A DNA stretch of 64,000 nt, taken from the NCBI RefSeq assembly GCF_028649395.1, contig NZ_JAQSUW010000007.1, positions 1-64,000 on the forward strand, read 5' to 3'. A program made the translations under genes and the position numbers. How positions within the stretch are numbered: the first letter of the stretch is position 1; each line of letters opens with the position of its first letter. This DNA comes from Pseudomonas sp. Gutcm_11s. Its GTDB lineage: Bacteria; Pseudomonadota; Gammaproteobacteria; Pseudomonadales; Pseudomonadaceae. Below, piece by piece: positions 43,423 to 51,864 of the stretch. Under the pieces are notes generated by a model. The model saw only the letters and a list, made by a program, of their open reading frames with translations. It did no database searches and was not told where the DNA came from.

Positions 43423-43635
43423 TCAGGAGTTCTTGGCCTTACCCCCAGAACCTTTTTCTTCGCTTTGGGCAAGCTTCTTATCCTGCCGCTCTCCCTTGGT
43501 CCCTGATTGCGGGCCGTTATGTTTCTGCTGATCCTGATTGGTTCTGTACTGCTGGCTATTGCCCTCTTCTTTCTGGGCGTGCCCGGAATTCTTTTCCGGT
43601 GCCTTGGGGCTGCGCGACTCGTTCGTCTTGTTCAT
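43423..43635 (-). CDS. Small hydrophilic Lys/Gln/Ser-rich stress-like protein
   Basis: A 70-residue protein composed almost entirely of Lys, Glu, Gln, Asn, Ser and Gly (SRSPKAPEKNSGHAQKEEGN; a GSGGKAKNS end). It is probably disordered and similar in composition to KGG/YciG-type stress proteins, although the repeated KGG motif is not seen. GAGG precedes the ATG. A strong regulon site lies 76 bp upstream. Confidence 0.65.
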   Translation of the reverse strand: MNKTNESRSPKAPEKNSGHAQKEEGNSQQYRTNQDQQKHNGPQSGTKGERQDKKLAQSEEKGSGGKAKNS

Positions 43636-43688
43636 GGTGACCTCAGTTGAAACCGGGCACCTGCGACGTTGCCGGCACCGGAAGAGAA

Positions 43689-43733
43689 CAATGACAGGCT
43701 GGGGAAGCATGGTCGGTGCGCTAGCGCGCTTAA
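43689..43733 (-). promoter_or_regulatory. Regulon site upstream of hydrophilic stress protein
   Basis: In gene direction block A is TTAAG, CGCGCTAGCG, CACCGAC (43733–43712), then 13 nt, then CCTGTCATTG. It overlaps the last 4 bp of the protease gene. Confidence 0.65.
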
Positions 43734-44482
43734 GACTTAAAGGGGCAACTCTCACTGAGAGTCAGCAGGATATCCGCATACCAGGTGCAGTTGAGTCCAA
43801 GCGCCTCGTCCTGAACGAGGTCACGGCTGCCCAGATCGATACGTGCGGAGTGAATCCCGAGCAGCAACCATGGCAATTCATCCAGATCATTGTGTGTTGC
43901 AGGCGCCCGCATCACTACCGGTGCTCCGCTGGTGCCTCGGTGGGTACGAGCATCGGTAAGGAAGTAACCTTGACCCTGAAAGCGCAGGCCGAAAGACGAG
44001 GCAAGTACGGCATGGCGAACGACGGGCATGTGATGCAAGTTGTCGTGAAAGCCCAGCGGAAAGCCGACAACAAGCAGCGTGGTACCTACCTCCACAGGAG
44101 CACCAGACCACTGTAGGTGCGCTGGTGTGAAGGCGTGATAGACCGCCGAAGCGGGTAACGTCGCGCGCTCAATTTCGATCAATGCCACATCAATGTTTCC
44201 AGCCAAATCCTGCCCTTGGCGCCACAGGCTTTGACTATCCCGATAGAGTGGTACAGAGAGAACACAGGAAGCCCCCATGTCATTGGGATCGCTGTGCACC
44301 TCAACCTCTATCCGATCTGGAAAATGCCGACTCGGCTCATCCATCAGCACATGCCGACTAGTCACCAAGAACAGATGCTGGTCACGCGCGAAGAAGAATC
44401 CGCTGGCATTCGTCAGCAAATGCTCCCCCACATAGGTACAGACCCGGATAGTGCTAAGCAGTAGGGGTTCGATCACTGGCAT
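43730..44482 (-). CDS. Trypsin-like serine protease
   Basis: A 250-residue S1-fold protease with a complete triad: His 44 in LVTSRHVLMD, Asp 98 in GNIDVALIEI and Ser 185 in THRGTSGAPVV. No signal peptide is evident, so it may act in the cytoplasm. No PDZ domain follows, unlike DegP. The ATG overlaps the stop of the antiporter gene by 10 nt, so the two are translationally coupled. Antiporter plus protease pairs also occur in known heat-resistance islands (kefB with degP), which fits a stress role. Confidence 0.85.
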   Translation of the reverse strand: MPVIEPLLLSTIRVCTYVGEHLLTNASGFFFARDQHLFLVTSRHVLMDEPSRHFPDRIEVEVHSDPNDMGASCVLSVPLYRDSQSLWRQGQDLAGNIDVALIEIERATLPASAVYHAFTPAHLQWSGAPVEVGTTLLVVGFPLGFHDNLHHMPVVRHAVLASSFGLRFQGQGYFLTDARTHRGTSGAPVVMRAPATHNDLDELPWLLLGIHSARIDLGSRDLVQDEALGLNCTWYADILLTLSESCPFKS

Positions 44483-45795
44483 GGCGGAGCTCCCTCACTA
44501 TCGCGCCGCCGATACCACTGCATCAACGGCCTCACCGAAGCCCCATGCAAAAGAATCGAAGCTGCCACGGTGAGCAGCGTCAAACTGACCAGCTGCTCGG
44601 CCTGTTCGCCCGAAACACCCTGATGCAAGGCAAACATCAGATAGAAGAGCGAACCGATGCCACGGATCCCGAACCAGCAGATCATGTTGCGCTGATGTCC
44701 GACCAGTGGCTCGCCGAGCGTCCCCAGTACCACTGCAATCGCACGTAGAGGCACGAACAGCAGCGCAATGAGCCCAAACACCTCCAGACTAGGACGGGTA
44801 TAAGCCAGCATCACACCGATTAACAGCACCAAAGCCAGTTCAGCGAGGTTTTCCAACCGATCATTGAAGCCTTGCACTGCATGACTCATCGCTGCACTGG
44901 CATGGTGAGGGTGAGTGGCCAGTTCACCCTCACCATGCCCGCCTAAGCTAGAAGCGGCCCCGAGCGACTGGCTACCTGCGCGAGGCTGCTCCTTGACACG
45001 CTGCAGAGCCAGCCCTGCGGCAAACACAGCGAGAAAACCAGACGCCAGACACAGTTGTGCCGCACCGTAGGCCATGGCAATCAGCCCCAGCGAGAGAAAC
45101 TCGTCCCGGCCGACAGCCAGGTGATGACGAGTGCGCAGATAGACCACAAGTTTGCCGATTGATGCCCCCGATAACGCACCTATAAGCAGGCCACCGAACG
45201 TGGCCCAGATCAGATCGACCAGCCACCAGCGCCACCCTCCTACTCCCAGATCATGCAGCCCGAGCAGGCCAAGGCCGAGCATGACAAATGGGAAAGCCGT
45301 GCCGTCGTTTAAGCCCCCCTCGCCAGAGAGACTGAAGCGCAACCGATCATGGTTGTTATTGAGCGTGGTCTGCACCCCAGAGGCCAGTACCGGATCGGTT
45401 GGTGCCAGGATGCCACCAAGAAGCACAGCGGCTCCTAGCGGTAGATCCAGCAGGTAAATGCCGACCATCGAAACCAATCCGACGGTAAGTGCCATAGAAA
45501 CGAACGCCAGAAGTAATGGCAGTCGCCAGCGCTTATCCAGCAGTGGCACCGCTCCCATGTTCAGTCCCACCGCGAACAGGGAAATCAGTAGAGCTAGTTC
45601 GGCCCCCCACAAGAGCACCTCGACATGTTGCTTCGGGTCCAACTGCACGATGTCCAGCCCAAGGGGGCCGAAGGCGAACCCAACAACCATATAGACCATG
45701 GCACTGCTCAGTAGCAGGCGCGCGAGTATTGTTCCCGCCAAAACCATGGTGATAAGCAGAATGCCAAGTAACAACGACCAGAAGGCGACGGACAT
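44473..45795 (-). CDS. Cation:proton antiporter (CPA1-type)
   Basis: A 440-residue inner-membrane protein with about 12 helices. Conserved ion-path motifs are GGILAPTDPVLASGV and SGEGGLNDGTAFPF, as in sodium/proton exchangers. A hydrophilic loop (QPRAGSQSLGAASSLGGHGE) interrupts the later helices. I favour the ATG at 45795 (MSVAFWSLLLGI). An in-frame ATG at 45855 with AGGCGG before it would add 20 residues. It overlaps the protease gene and is divergent from the CsbD-like gene. Confidence 0.88.
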   Translation of the reverse strand: MSVAFWSLLLGILLITMVLAGTILARLLLSSAMVYMVVGFAFGPLGLDIVQLDPKQHVEVLLWGAELALLISLFAVGLNMGAVPLLDKRWRLPLLLAFVSMALTVGLVSMVGIYLLDLPLGAAVLLGGILAPTDPVLASGVQTTLNNNHDRLRFSLSGEGGLNDGTAFPFVMLGLGLLGLHDLGVGGWRWWLVDLIWATFGGLLIGALSGASIGKLVVYLRTRHHLAVGRDEFLSLGLIAMAYGAAQLCLASGFLAVFAAGLALQRVKEQPRAGSQSLGAASSLGGHGEGELATHPHHASAAMSHAVQGFNDRLENLAELALVLLIGVMLAYTRPSLEVFGLIALLFVPLRAIAVVLGTLGEPLVGHQRNMICWFGIRGIGSLFYLMFALHQGVSGEQAEQLVSLTLLTVAASILLHGASVRPLMQWYRRRDSEGAPPCQ

Positions 45796-45909
45796 GAGGG
45801 GTGCCCCTGAAAAGTAGTGAGGCAAATCTGCCTCGAGCATCCGCCTAGTTGGCACTATTGGCTATCGCTATTACCCGCACCTGGCACCCTCGGACAAAAG
45901 AGAGCAGGT

Positions 45910-45955
45910 CTACGTGGTGTAGCGTACCGACGCCAGCATGCGCGACCTGACATGA
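45910..45955 (+). promoter_or_regulatory. Regulon site upstream of CsbD-like gene
   Basis: Block A CTACG, TGGTGTAGCG, TACCGAC (45910–45931), then 14 nt, then CCTGACATGA. It ends 80 bp before the start codon. Confidence 0.55.
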
Positions 45956-46011
45956 TTCCCTCATCTGCACACTGCCAGCCAATTTCGCAGACCAGATCAG
46001 GAGGCCAGCAA

Positions 46012-46245
46012 ATGAGCAGGACACTTGCCGAGATCGTCCAAAGGGACTGGCGACACCTTGCCGGCCACGCGCGCGTGGTGTGGGACGAACTGACGCTCGA
46101 CGAACTTATCCGAACCCAGGGCGACGCACAGAAACTGACAGAGCTAGTGCAACATCGCTATGACATGCCTCGCGAAGATGCGCGGAAGCAGGTCATGAGC
46201 TTCTTCGAGCGACACCGCACTGCTGAAGCCGCCCCAGCGCACTGA
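46012..46245 (+). CDS. CsbD-like general stress protein
   Basis: A 77-residue protein with the CsbD-like pattern: an N-terminal IVQRDWRHLAGHARVVWDEL segment, then LTLDELIRTQGDAQKLTELV and a helical end. In Bacillus CsbD is a general-stress protein of unknown mechanism; many Pseudomonas copies are induced in stationary phase. A perfect AGGAGG lies 7 nt before the ATG. A regulon site is 80 bp upstream. Confidence 0.82.
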   Translation: MSRTLAEIVQRDWRHLAGHARVVWDELTLDELIRTQGDAQKLTELVQHRYDMPREDARKQVMSFFERHRTAEAAPAH

Positions 46246-46269
46246 GAAATCCTGCCGGAGGCTATCAGC

Positions 46270-46458
46270 ATGCTGTTCTCCTACTTCGCCATATCACGTG
46301 ACTCAGGCAACATCATCCACATTACCCTCCGCAACAGCGCCCCAACGGACACCTCCACCGTGCGTTACAGCTATGCATCCCAAGCCAGCATCAATCGCTA
46401 CCATGCGCTGCATAACGAAGGGCAGGATTTGATTAGTCTAAAAAACGTAACTCTGTAG
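46270..46458 (+). CDS. Small hypothetical protein after the CsbD-like gene
   Basis: A 62-residue reading frame starting 24 nt after the CsbD-like stop, with GGAGG 8 nt before its ATG, so it is probably co-transcribed. No domain is recognised; it lacks a signal peptide. The codon pattern is only moderately coding-like, so it may be spurious. Confidence 0.45.
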   Translation: MLFSYFAISRDSGNIIHITLRNSAPTDTSTVRYSYASQASINRYHALHNEGQDLISLKNVTL

Positions 46459-46794
46459 ATCTGCAGAGATGCTGCAACAGCAATAAAGCACGCTGCGTGG
46501 TTGCTCAGACCAGACTCCGTATATGCAAGCGAATCAGACCGGTTATCCAGCCGCGCCAGTTAGGCGCGGGATATTCATCTGGCCGGGATAGCCTTGGCCT
46601 TCGGCTCCCGCGCCCAGACCCGGTGCTGAGCCATGGCCTTGACCAGCTTGCTGCCCTGGATGCAGGTGGCGCTCTCTGAGCCAAATTCAGCTGTCATCAA
46701 GAGCACACTGGCCTTGCAGGGCTTGATTGCCGATGAGCTGGCCGCCACGGAGGAATAGGACCGAAGCGAGGGCGTTTTTCCGCGTTGGCTATCT

Positions 46795-46868
46795 GCTATC
46801 GGCCACGAACGGCTCTCTTCCGGTCGATAGCCGCCTGCCACCAGCGTCCGCTACTGGCCGGTTAGCGA
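46795..46868. repeat. Dispersed intergenic motif, copies 4 and 5 (inverted pair)
   Basis: GCTATCGGCCACGAACGGCT at 46795 and the inverse form CGTCCGCTACTGGCCGGTTA near 46845. Together they form an imperfect inverted pair running into the 41-bp direct repeat. Confidence 0.5.
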
Positions 46869-46896
46869 CGGCCCGAGTTGGACCGTCGCCATGCAT
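46856..46896. repeat. 41-bp direct repeat, left copy (att-like)
   Basis: TGGCCGGTTAGCGACGG, a variable centre, then GGACCGTCGCCATGCATG. GCGACGG (46865–46871) and CCGTCGC (46883–46889) form a palindrome. It ends 2 bp before the stop codon of the recombinase gene. A second copy in the same orientation is at 63122–63162. Confidence 0.7.
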
Positions 46897-46898
46897 GG

Positions 46899-47519
46899 TC
46901 AAACCTCCGTTTGCTCTGCCATCTCCAAGGCGTCATCGACCTCAATGCCAAGATACCGAACGGTGCTCTCAAGCTTTGTATGGCCGAGTAGCAGCTGAAC
47001 TGCTCTAAGGTTTTTCGTCCGGCGATAGATCAGGGATGCCTTGGTACGTCTCATGGTGTGGGTGCCGTACAGGGCGGGATCAAGACCAATTGCTTTCACC
47101 CAGGCTTTGACGATTCGTGCGTATTGCCAAGTGGAGAGATGCTCTGAGCTATGCAGCCGACTCGGAAAAAGGCAGTCCTCGCTGCGGAGATGTGCCTGAT
47201 GTATCCATGCTTCGAGAGCAATACGTGTTTGCTCGGTGATCTCAAACTGAACTGGGCGCTGGGTTTTCTGCTGCATGACGATGGCCCGCGATGAAACTCG
47301 CTCGCCATGAGCGACATCGCGCACACGGAGTTTAGTTAAGTCGCAAGCTCGAAGTTTGCTGTCGATGGCTAGATCGAAGAGAGCCAGATCCCGGACTCGC
47401 TCCGCAATTTGAAGTCTTACCCGGATCGCCCAGATATCTCTCAGGCGGAGCGGGGCCTTCTGCCCGACTAACTTTCCTTTGTTCCAGGGCTGATAGCTGT
47501 AGGTAGCAATGGTGTTCAT
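46899..47519 (-). CDS. Solo tyrosine recombinase (short integrase)
   Basis: A 206-residue phage-integrase-family protein that is essentially only a catalytic domain. Arg is in KLRACDLTKLRVRDV, His-x-x-Arg in GTHTMRRTKASLIY, and His and the Tyr nucleophile in LLGHTKLESTVRYLGIE. GGAGG precedes the ATG at 47519; the frame is open to 47657. The N-terminal core-binding domain is missing, as in FimB/FimE-type and other short integrases. It lies next to an att-like repeat, so it may have inserted the segment to its right. Confidence 0.85.
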   Translation of the reverse strand: MNTIATYSYQPWNKGKLVGQKAPLRLRDIWAIRVRLQIAERVRDLALFDLAIDSKLRACDLTKLRVRDVAHGERVSSRAIVMQQKTQRPVQFEITEQTRIALEAWIHQAHLRSEDCLFPSRLHSSEHLSTWQYARIVKAWVKAIGLDPALYGTHTMRRTKASLIYRRTKNLRAVQLLLGHTKLESTVRYLGIEVDDALEMAEQTEV

Positions 47520-47570
47520 AGCTTGTCCTCCACATGGGAGAGAACAAGGATCGCCAGTCATAACACTGGG

Positions 47571-47595
47571 CGCTAACCGGCCAGAATCGGATATT
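47571..47595. repeat. Dispersed intergenic motif, copy 6
   Basis: CGCTAACCGGCCAGAATCGG followed by ATATT. It lies just upstream of the recombinase start codon. Confidence 0.5.
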
Positions 47596-47733
47596 TGGCT
47601 TTCAGAAGAAGTGAACAAGTGCGTAAAGGACCTATTCCTTAACGGCATGGCCTGCATCGTACTGTTGTATTAGTTCCGCCCGAAAGGCCGCGGATAGCAT
47701 CGGCGCACTTGTCCTGCCGATGAGAACAATAAA

Positions 47734-49281
47734 GTGAACCTAGGAAAGATCATCAGCCGCAGCGCGTTGTACTGGCCCGAACACGAGGCCCTGGTCGACG
47801 CCCGGCAACGCATCACTTTCGCTCAACTCGAGCGTCGCACTAACCGCCTGGCCTCCGGCCTGCAGGCTCTTGGCCTGACAACGGGCGCCCATGTGGCGAT
47901 CCTCGCCCTCAACCGTGTCGAACTGGTGGAGGCGGAGATCGCTTTCTACAAGAGCGCCATGGTCAAGGTGCCGATCAACGCACGTCTGTCTCTGGAAGAA
48001 ATCATTCAGGTGCTGGGCGACTCGCACAGCCAGGCGGTGATCGCCGATGGTCGCTTCGCCGCCGCTCTGCATGCTCGCCGTAGCGAGCTGCCGCGCCTGC
48101 GCTGGATCGTCTCGCTGGATGACGACAGCGGCGATGCCAGTTATTCATCCGTTCTGCTGCGCGGTGACGAGATACCAGTACACAGAGAGCCGGCCGACGA
48201 TGACCTGGCCGTGCTGCACTACACCTCCGGCAGCTCCGGCGTACTCAAGGCCGCGATGCTCAGTTTCGGCAACCGCAAGGCGCTAGTGCGCAAGAGCATC
48301 GCCAGCCCGACCCGCCGCTCCGCCCCCGGCGACGTGATGGCCCACGTTGGCCCGATCACCCACGCCAGCGGCATGCAGATCATGCCGCTGCTGGCAGTCG
48401 GCGCTTGTAACCTGTTGCTGGAGCGCTACGACGACCGCTTGCTGCTGGAAACCATCGAACGCGAGCGCGTCACCCGCCTGTTCCTGGTACCGGCGATGAT
48501 CAACCGCCTGGTGAACTTCCCCGAGGTCGAGCGCTTCGACCTCTCCAGCCTGCGCGTGGTGATGTACGGCGCCGCGCCGATGGCGCCGGCGCTGGTCAAG
48601 CGCGCCATCGAGCTGTTCGGACCGATCCTGGTGCAGGGCTACGGCGCCGGCGAGACCTGCTCGCTGGTCACCGTGCTGACCGAGGAAGACCACCTGGCCG
48701 AGGGTGACGATGCTCGCCGCCTGGCCTCCTGCGGCCGCTGCTACTTCGAAACCGATCTGCGCGTGGTCAACGAACAGTTCGTGGACGTGCAGCCCGGCGA
48801 GATCGGCGAGATCGTGGTCAAAGGCCCGGACATCATGCAGGGCTACTGGCAAGCGCCGGAGCTCACCGCCGAGGTAATGCGCGACGGCTACTACCTGACC
48901 GGCGATCTGGCCACCGTCGACGAGCAGGGCTACGTGTTCATCGTCGACCGCAAGAAGGAAATGATCATTTCCGGCGGTTTCAACGTCTACCCGACCGAGG
49001 TCGAGCAGGTGCTCTATAGCCTGCCGCAGGTGTTCGAGGCGGCGGTGGTCGGCGTACCCGACGAACAATGGGGCGAGGCGATCCGCGCGGTGGTGGTGCT
49101 GAAGCCAGGCCAGAGCCTGAGCGCCGAGGAAATCATTGAGCACTGCGGCCGATCCCTCGCTGGCTTCAAGAAGCCGCGCGCGGTGGACTTCGTCCAAGAG
49201 TTGCCGAAGAACCCCAATGGCAAGGTCGTACGCCGCCTGATCCGCGAAGCGTACTGGCAAAACAGCGAACGTCGGATCTGA
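47734..49281 (+). CDS. AMP-dependent acyl-CoA synthetase
   Basis: A 515-residue ANL-family ligase that activates a carboxylic acid via acyl-AMP to its CoA thioester. Motifs: P-loop YTSGSSGVLKA (unusual Leu-Lys-Ala where Pro-Lys-Gly is typical), QGYGAGETC, YYLTGDLATVDEQGYVFIVD, DRKKEMIISGGFNVYPTEVE and the C-terminal catalytic Lys in NPNGKVVRR. The start is GTG with only a weak ribosome-binding site. It is followed at 13 nt by an acyl-CoA dehydrogenase, suggesting activation then alpha-beta oxidation of the same acid. The substrate is unknown. Confidence 0.92.
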   Translation: MNLGKIISRSALYWPEHEALVDARQRITFAQLERRTNRLASGLQALGLTTGAHVAILALNRVELVEAEIAFYKSAMVKVPINARLSLEEIIQVLGDSHSQAVIADGRFAAALHARRSELPRLRWIVSLDDDSGDASYSSVLLRGDEIPVHREPADDDLAVLHYTSGSSGVLKAAMLSFGNRKALVRKSIASPTRRSAPGDVMAHVGPITHASGMQIMPLLAVGACNLLLERYDDRLLLETIERERVTRLFLVPAMINRLVNFPEVERFDLSSLRVVMYGAAPMAPALVKRAIELFGPILVQGYGAGETCSLVTVLTEEDHLAEGDDARRLASCGRCYFETDLRVVNEQFVDVQPGEIGEIVVKGPDIMQGYWQAPELTAEVMRDGYYLTGDLATVDEQGYVFIVDRKKEMIISGGFNVYPTEVEQVLYSLPQVFEAAVVGVPDEQWGEAIRAVVVLKPGQSLSAEEIIEHCGRSLAGFKKPRAVDFVQELPKNPNGKVVRRLIREAYWQNSERRI

Positions 49282-49294
49282 TCGGAGACAGCAG

Positions 49295-50458
49295 ATGATC
49301 AAGCCAAGTGAAAAAGCCGCCCGCCTGATCGACGGCATCAATGCCTTCGCCCGCGACGAACTCGCACCACTGGTCCAGCGTGAAGGCATCCGCTGGGGCG
49401 AACCGGTCGCCAAACCGTTGCTGCGTGATATCTGGCAACGTTCCTGCGAGCTGGGCTTCTACAACGCCATGCTGCCGGAAGCCCTCGGTGGCGCCGGGCT
49501 AAGCGTCGCCGAGCTGTGCGCGCTGAAGGAAGCCGCAGTGCTTACCGGCTCGCCGCTGGCGCCGCACATTCTCGGCGAGTTATCCGGCCCGCCACGCGTC
49601 GGCCATCTGTTCAAGGTCGCCAACGAGCACCAGATTGAGGCCTTCCTGCAGCCCATCTGCCGCGCCGAGAAGGCGGTGTGCTTCGCCCTCACCGAAGCCG
49701 AGGCCGGCTCCGACGCTGCCTCACTCGGCACCGAGGCGCGCCTGGAGGGTGACCACTACGTACTGCGCGGCGCCAAGCGCTACATCTCCGGCGCGCCCTA
49801 CGCCGACCTCGCCGTGCTGCTCGCGGTGACCGGCCCGGGCCGCGGTGCGCAGGGCATCTCGGCATTCTTCGTCGACCTGCATGCAGAAGGCGTCAGCGTC
49901 GACAGCGACTACTCGGTGATGTCCGGTGGTGGCGCCCACGGCAACATTCTTCTGGAAGACGTGCGCGTGCCGGTGGCCAACCGCATCGGCGAGGAAGGCC
50001 AGGGCTTCAAGCTGGCGATGGGACGGATCACCCTGAACCGTCTGCTGCACTGCCCGACCATGCTCGGCATGGCCGGCCTGGCGCTGAATCTGTCGCTGGA
50101 CTACGCCCGCACCCGCAAGCAGTTCGGCCAGCCGATCGCCATGTTCCAGTCAATCAACCACATGCTCGCCGACATGGCCACCGAGCTGTACGCTGCGCGC
50201 AGCATGATGTACGCCACCGCCGCGAACAACGACGCCGGCGGCGACATCAAGGTCCAGGCACCGATGTGCAAGCTGTACGCCTCGGAAACCGCCTTCCGCA
50301 TCGCCGACAAGGCAGTGCAGATCCACGGCGGTGCCGGGCTGATCAAGGGCCATCCGGTCGAATGGTTCTTCCGTGCGACACGCATGATGCGCATCCTGAC
50401 CGGCACCAGCGAGATCCAGCGCAACACCATCGCCAAGGGCATTCTGCTGCCGAGCTGA
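49295..50458 (+). CDS. Acyl-CoA dehydrogenase-family flavoprotein
   Basis: A 387-residue FAD enzyme. It has the family signatures CFALTEAEAGSDAASL (about 125–140) and, in the C-terminal domain, QIHGGAGLIKGHPVEWFFRA and GTSEIQRNTIAKGIL. The residue before GTSEIQ, where many members carry the catalytic Glu (YEGT), is Thr (LTGT), so the base must be elsewhere or the reaction differs. It probably acts on the product of the upstream ligase. It is 13 nt downstream of that gene and 101 nt before the transporter. Confidence 0.9.
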   Translation: MIKPSEKAARLIDGINAFARDELAPLVQREGIRWGEPVAKPLLRDIWQRSCELGFYNAMLPEALGGAGLSVAELCALKEAAVLTGSPLAPHILGELSGPPRVGHLFKVANEHQIEAFLQPICRAEKAVCFALTEAEAGSDAASLGTEARLEGDHYVLRGAKRYISGAPYADLAVLLAVTGPGRGAQGISAFFVDLHAEGVSVDSDYSVMSGGGAHGNILLEDVRVPVANRIGEEGQGFKLAMGRITLNRLLHCPTMLGMAGLALNLSLDYARTRKQFGQPIAMFQSINHMLADMATELYAARSMMYATAANNDAGGDIKVQAPMCKLYASETAFRIADKAVQIHGGAGLIKGHPVEWFFRATRMMRILTGTSEIQRNTIAKGILLPS

Positions 50459-50559
50459 ATGCTTTCTGCAGCCCCGTCGCCAGGCGGGTGCTGCGGCATC
50501 GCTAGCAGGACCGTCCGCCAGGGAAGCCGGCCGGCCCCACAACAACAAAGAGAATTCCC

Positions 50560-51864
50560 ATGACCCACCAAGACTCTGCCTTCCGTCCGCGCCAGGCCTG
50601 GACGATCGCCTTCCTGCTGGCCTTCATGATGCTGGTCAACTTCCTCGACAAGGTGGTGATCGGCCTGGTCGGCGTACCGATGACCCAGGAACTGAACCTG
50701 AGCCCGACCGAGTTCGGCCTGATCGGCGGCGCCCTGCACTGGCTGTTCGCGATCTCCGCAGTGGTCGGCGGCTTCCTCGCCAACCGCCGGCCGACCCGCA
50801 CCCTGCTACTCGGCATGGGCCTGTTCTGGGCACTGATCCAGCTGCCGATGCTGTTCGCCAGCTCGCTGTGGATGATCGTCGCCTGCCGTGTGCTGCTCGG
50901 CATCGGCGAAGGCCCGGCCTCGCCGGTCGCCACCCATGCGCTGTACAAGTGGTTCCCCGATGACCGCCGCAGCCTGCCGGTGGCCCTGTTGCATTCCGGC
51001 AGCGCCATGGGCCTGCTGGTGGCCGGCGCTATGATCCCGTGGATCAGCCTGAACTACGGCTGGCGTACCAACTTCGCCGTGCTCGCCGCCATCGGCCTGG
51101 TCTGGTGCGGGCTGTGGCTGCTACTCGGCCGCGAGGGCACCCTCGATACGCTGCGCCGCAACCAACCGAACGCCTCGCCGGACGATCCGCGCGTACCCTA
51201 CCGCCGCCTGCTGAGCGACAGCAGCGTACTCGGCAACTACGCCTGCCACTTCGCCGCCAACTGGTCGCTGGCACTAACCCTGACCTGGGTGCCCAGCTAC
51301 CTGCAAATCGGCCTCGGCATCGACCCGCTGAAGACCGGGCACATGTTCGTCATGTTCGTCATCGTCACCACCCCGCTGAGCCTGCTGATGGCCTGGCTGT
51401 CACAACGTCTGATGAGCCGCGGTGTGCCTTCGCGCCTGGCGCGCGGCGCCTTCGTCTCGCTGTGCCTGATCGCCGGCGGGCTGTTCTCCTCGGCGCTGAT
51501 GCTCACCGAGCTGTCGGTGACCACGCGGATCATCGCCCTGACTCTCAGCGGCGGCCTGGCACTGGTGATGTATTCGGTGGGGCCGGCGATGCTCGCCGAG
51601 TTCACCCCGAGCAGCCAGCGCGGCGGTATTCTCGCCATCGGCAACGCGGTGGCTTCGCTGGCCGGTTTGTCGGCGCCGGTGGTCACCGGCCTGCTGGTGC
51701 ATGGTGCCGGCGCCGGCCACCCAGAAGGCTATGCCCAGGGCTTCTTCGTCTGCGGCGGCGTGATGATCGTGGCAGGGCTGATCGGCCTGGTGGCGATGAA
51801 CCCGCAGCGCTCGCGTGAGCGCCTGGCTCAGGACGAGGTATCGGGCGCCTGCTCGCGCGCCTGA
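50560..51864 (+). CDS. MFS transporter, anion/carboxylate-type
   Basis: A 434-residue inner-membrane protein with 12 predicted helices in two halves. Early motifs are MLVNFLDKVVIGLVGVPM and RVLLGIGEGPASPVATHALY, typical of the anion:cation symporter (ACS) group that imports organic acids. GGFLANRRPTRTLL resembles the loop 2–3 motif. It probably takes up the substrate for the neighbouring ligase. Its 3' end overlaps the convergent LysR gene by 37 bp. Confidence 0.88.
   Translation: MTHQDSAFRPRQAWTIAFLLAFMMLVNFLDKVVIGLVGVPMTQELNLSPTEFGLIGGALHWLFAISAVVGGFLANRRPTRTLLLGMGLFWALIQLPMLFASSLWMIVACRVLLGIGEGPASPVATHALYKWFPDDRRSLPVALLHSGSAMGLLVAGAMIPWISLNYGWRTNFAVLAAIGLVWCGLWLLLGREGTLDTLRRNQPNASPDDPRVPYRRLLSDSSVLGNYACHFAANWSLALTLTWVPSYLQIGLGIDPLKTGHMFVMFVIVTTPLSLLMAWLSQRLMSRGVPSRLARGAFVSLCLIAGGLFSSALMLTELSVTTRIIALTLSGGLALVMYSVGPAMLAEFTPSSQRGGILAIGNAVASLAGLSAPVVTGLLVHGAGAGHPEGYAQGFFVCGGVMIVAGLIGLVAMNPQRSRERLAQDEVSGACSRA

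Larger units (their letters stand above)
46459..46898. other. Repeat-containing intergenic region beside the recombinase
   Basis: 440 bp with no supported gene. Two dispersed motifs face each other (46795–46815 and 46843–46868), and a GCGACGG/CCGTCGC palindrome lies inside a 41-bp direct repeat at 46856–46896. A long open frame on the minus strand (46575–46841) has no recognisable protein and may be a gene remnant. Confidence 0.45.

Noticed and set aside
46575..46841. 88-residue minus-strand frame near the solo recombinase
   Set aside because: The second half reads somewhat protein-like, but it overlaps an inverted repeat and matches no family I know; at most a remnant.
46843..46889. Integron attC-like site next to the solo recombinase
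   Set aside because: GGTTAGCG does not fit the GTTRRRY core, and the recombinase lacks integron-integrase features.
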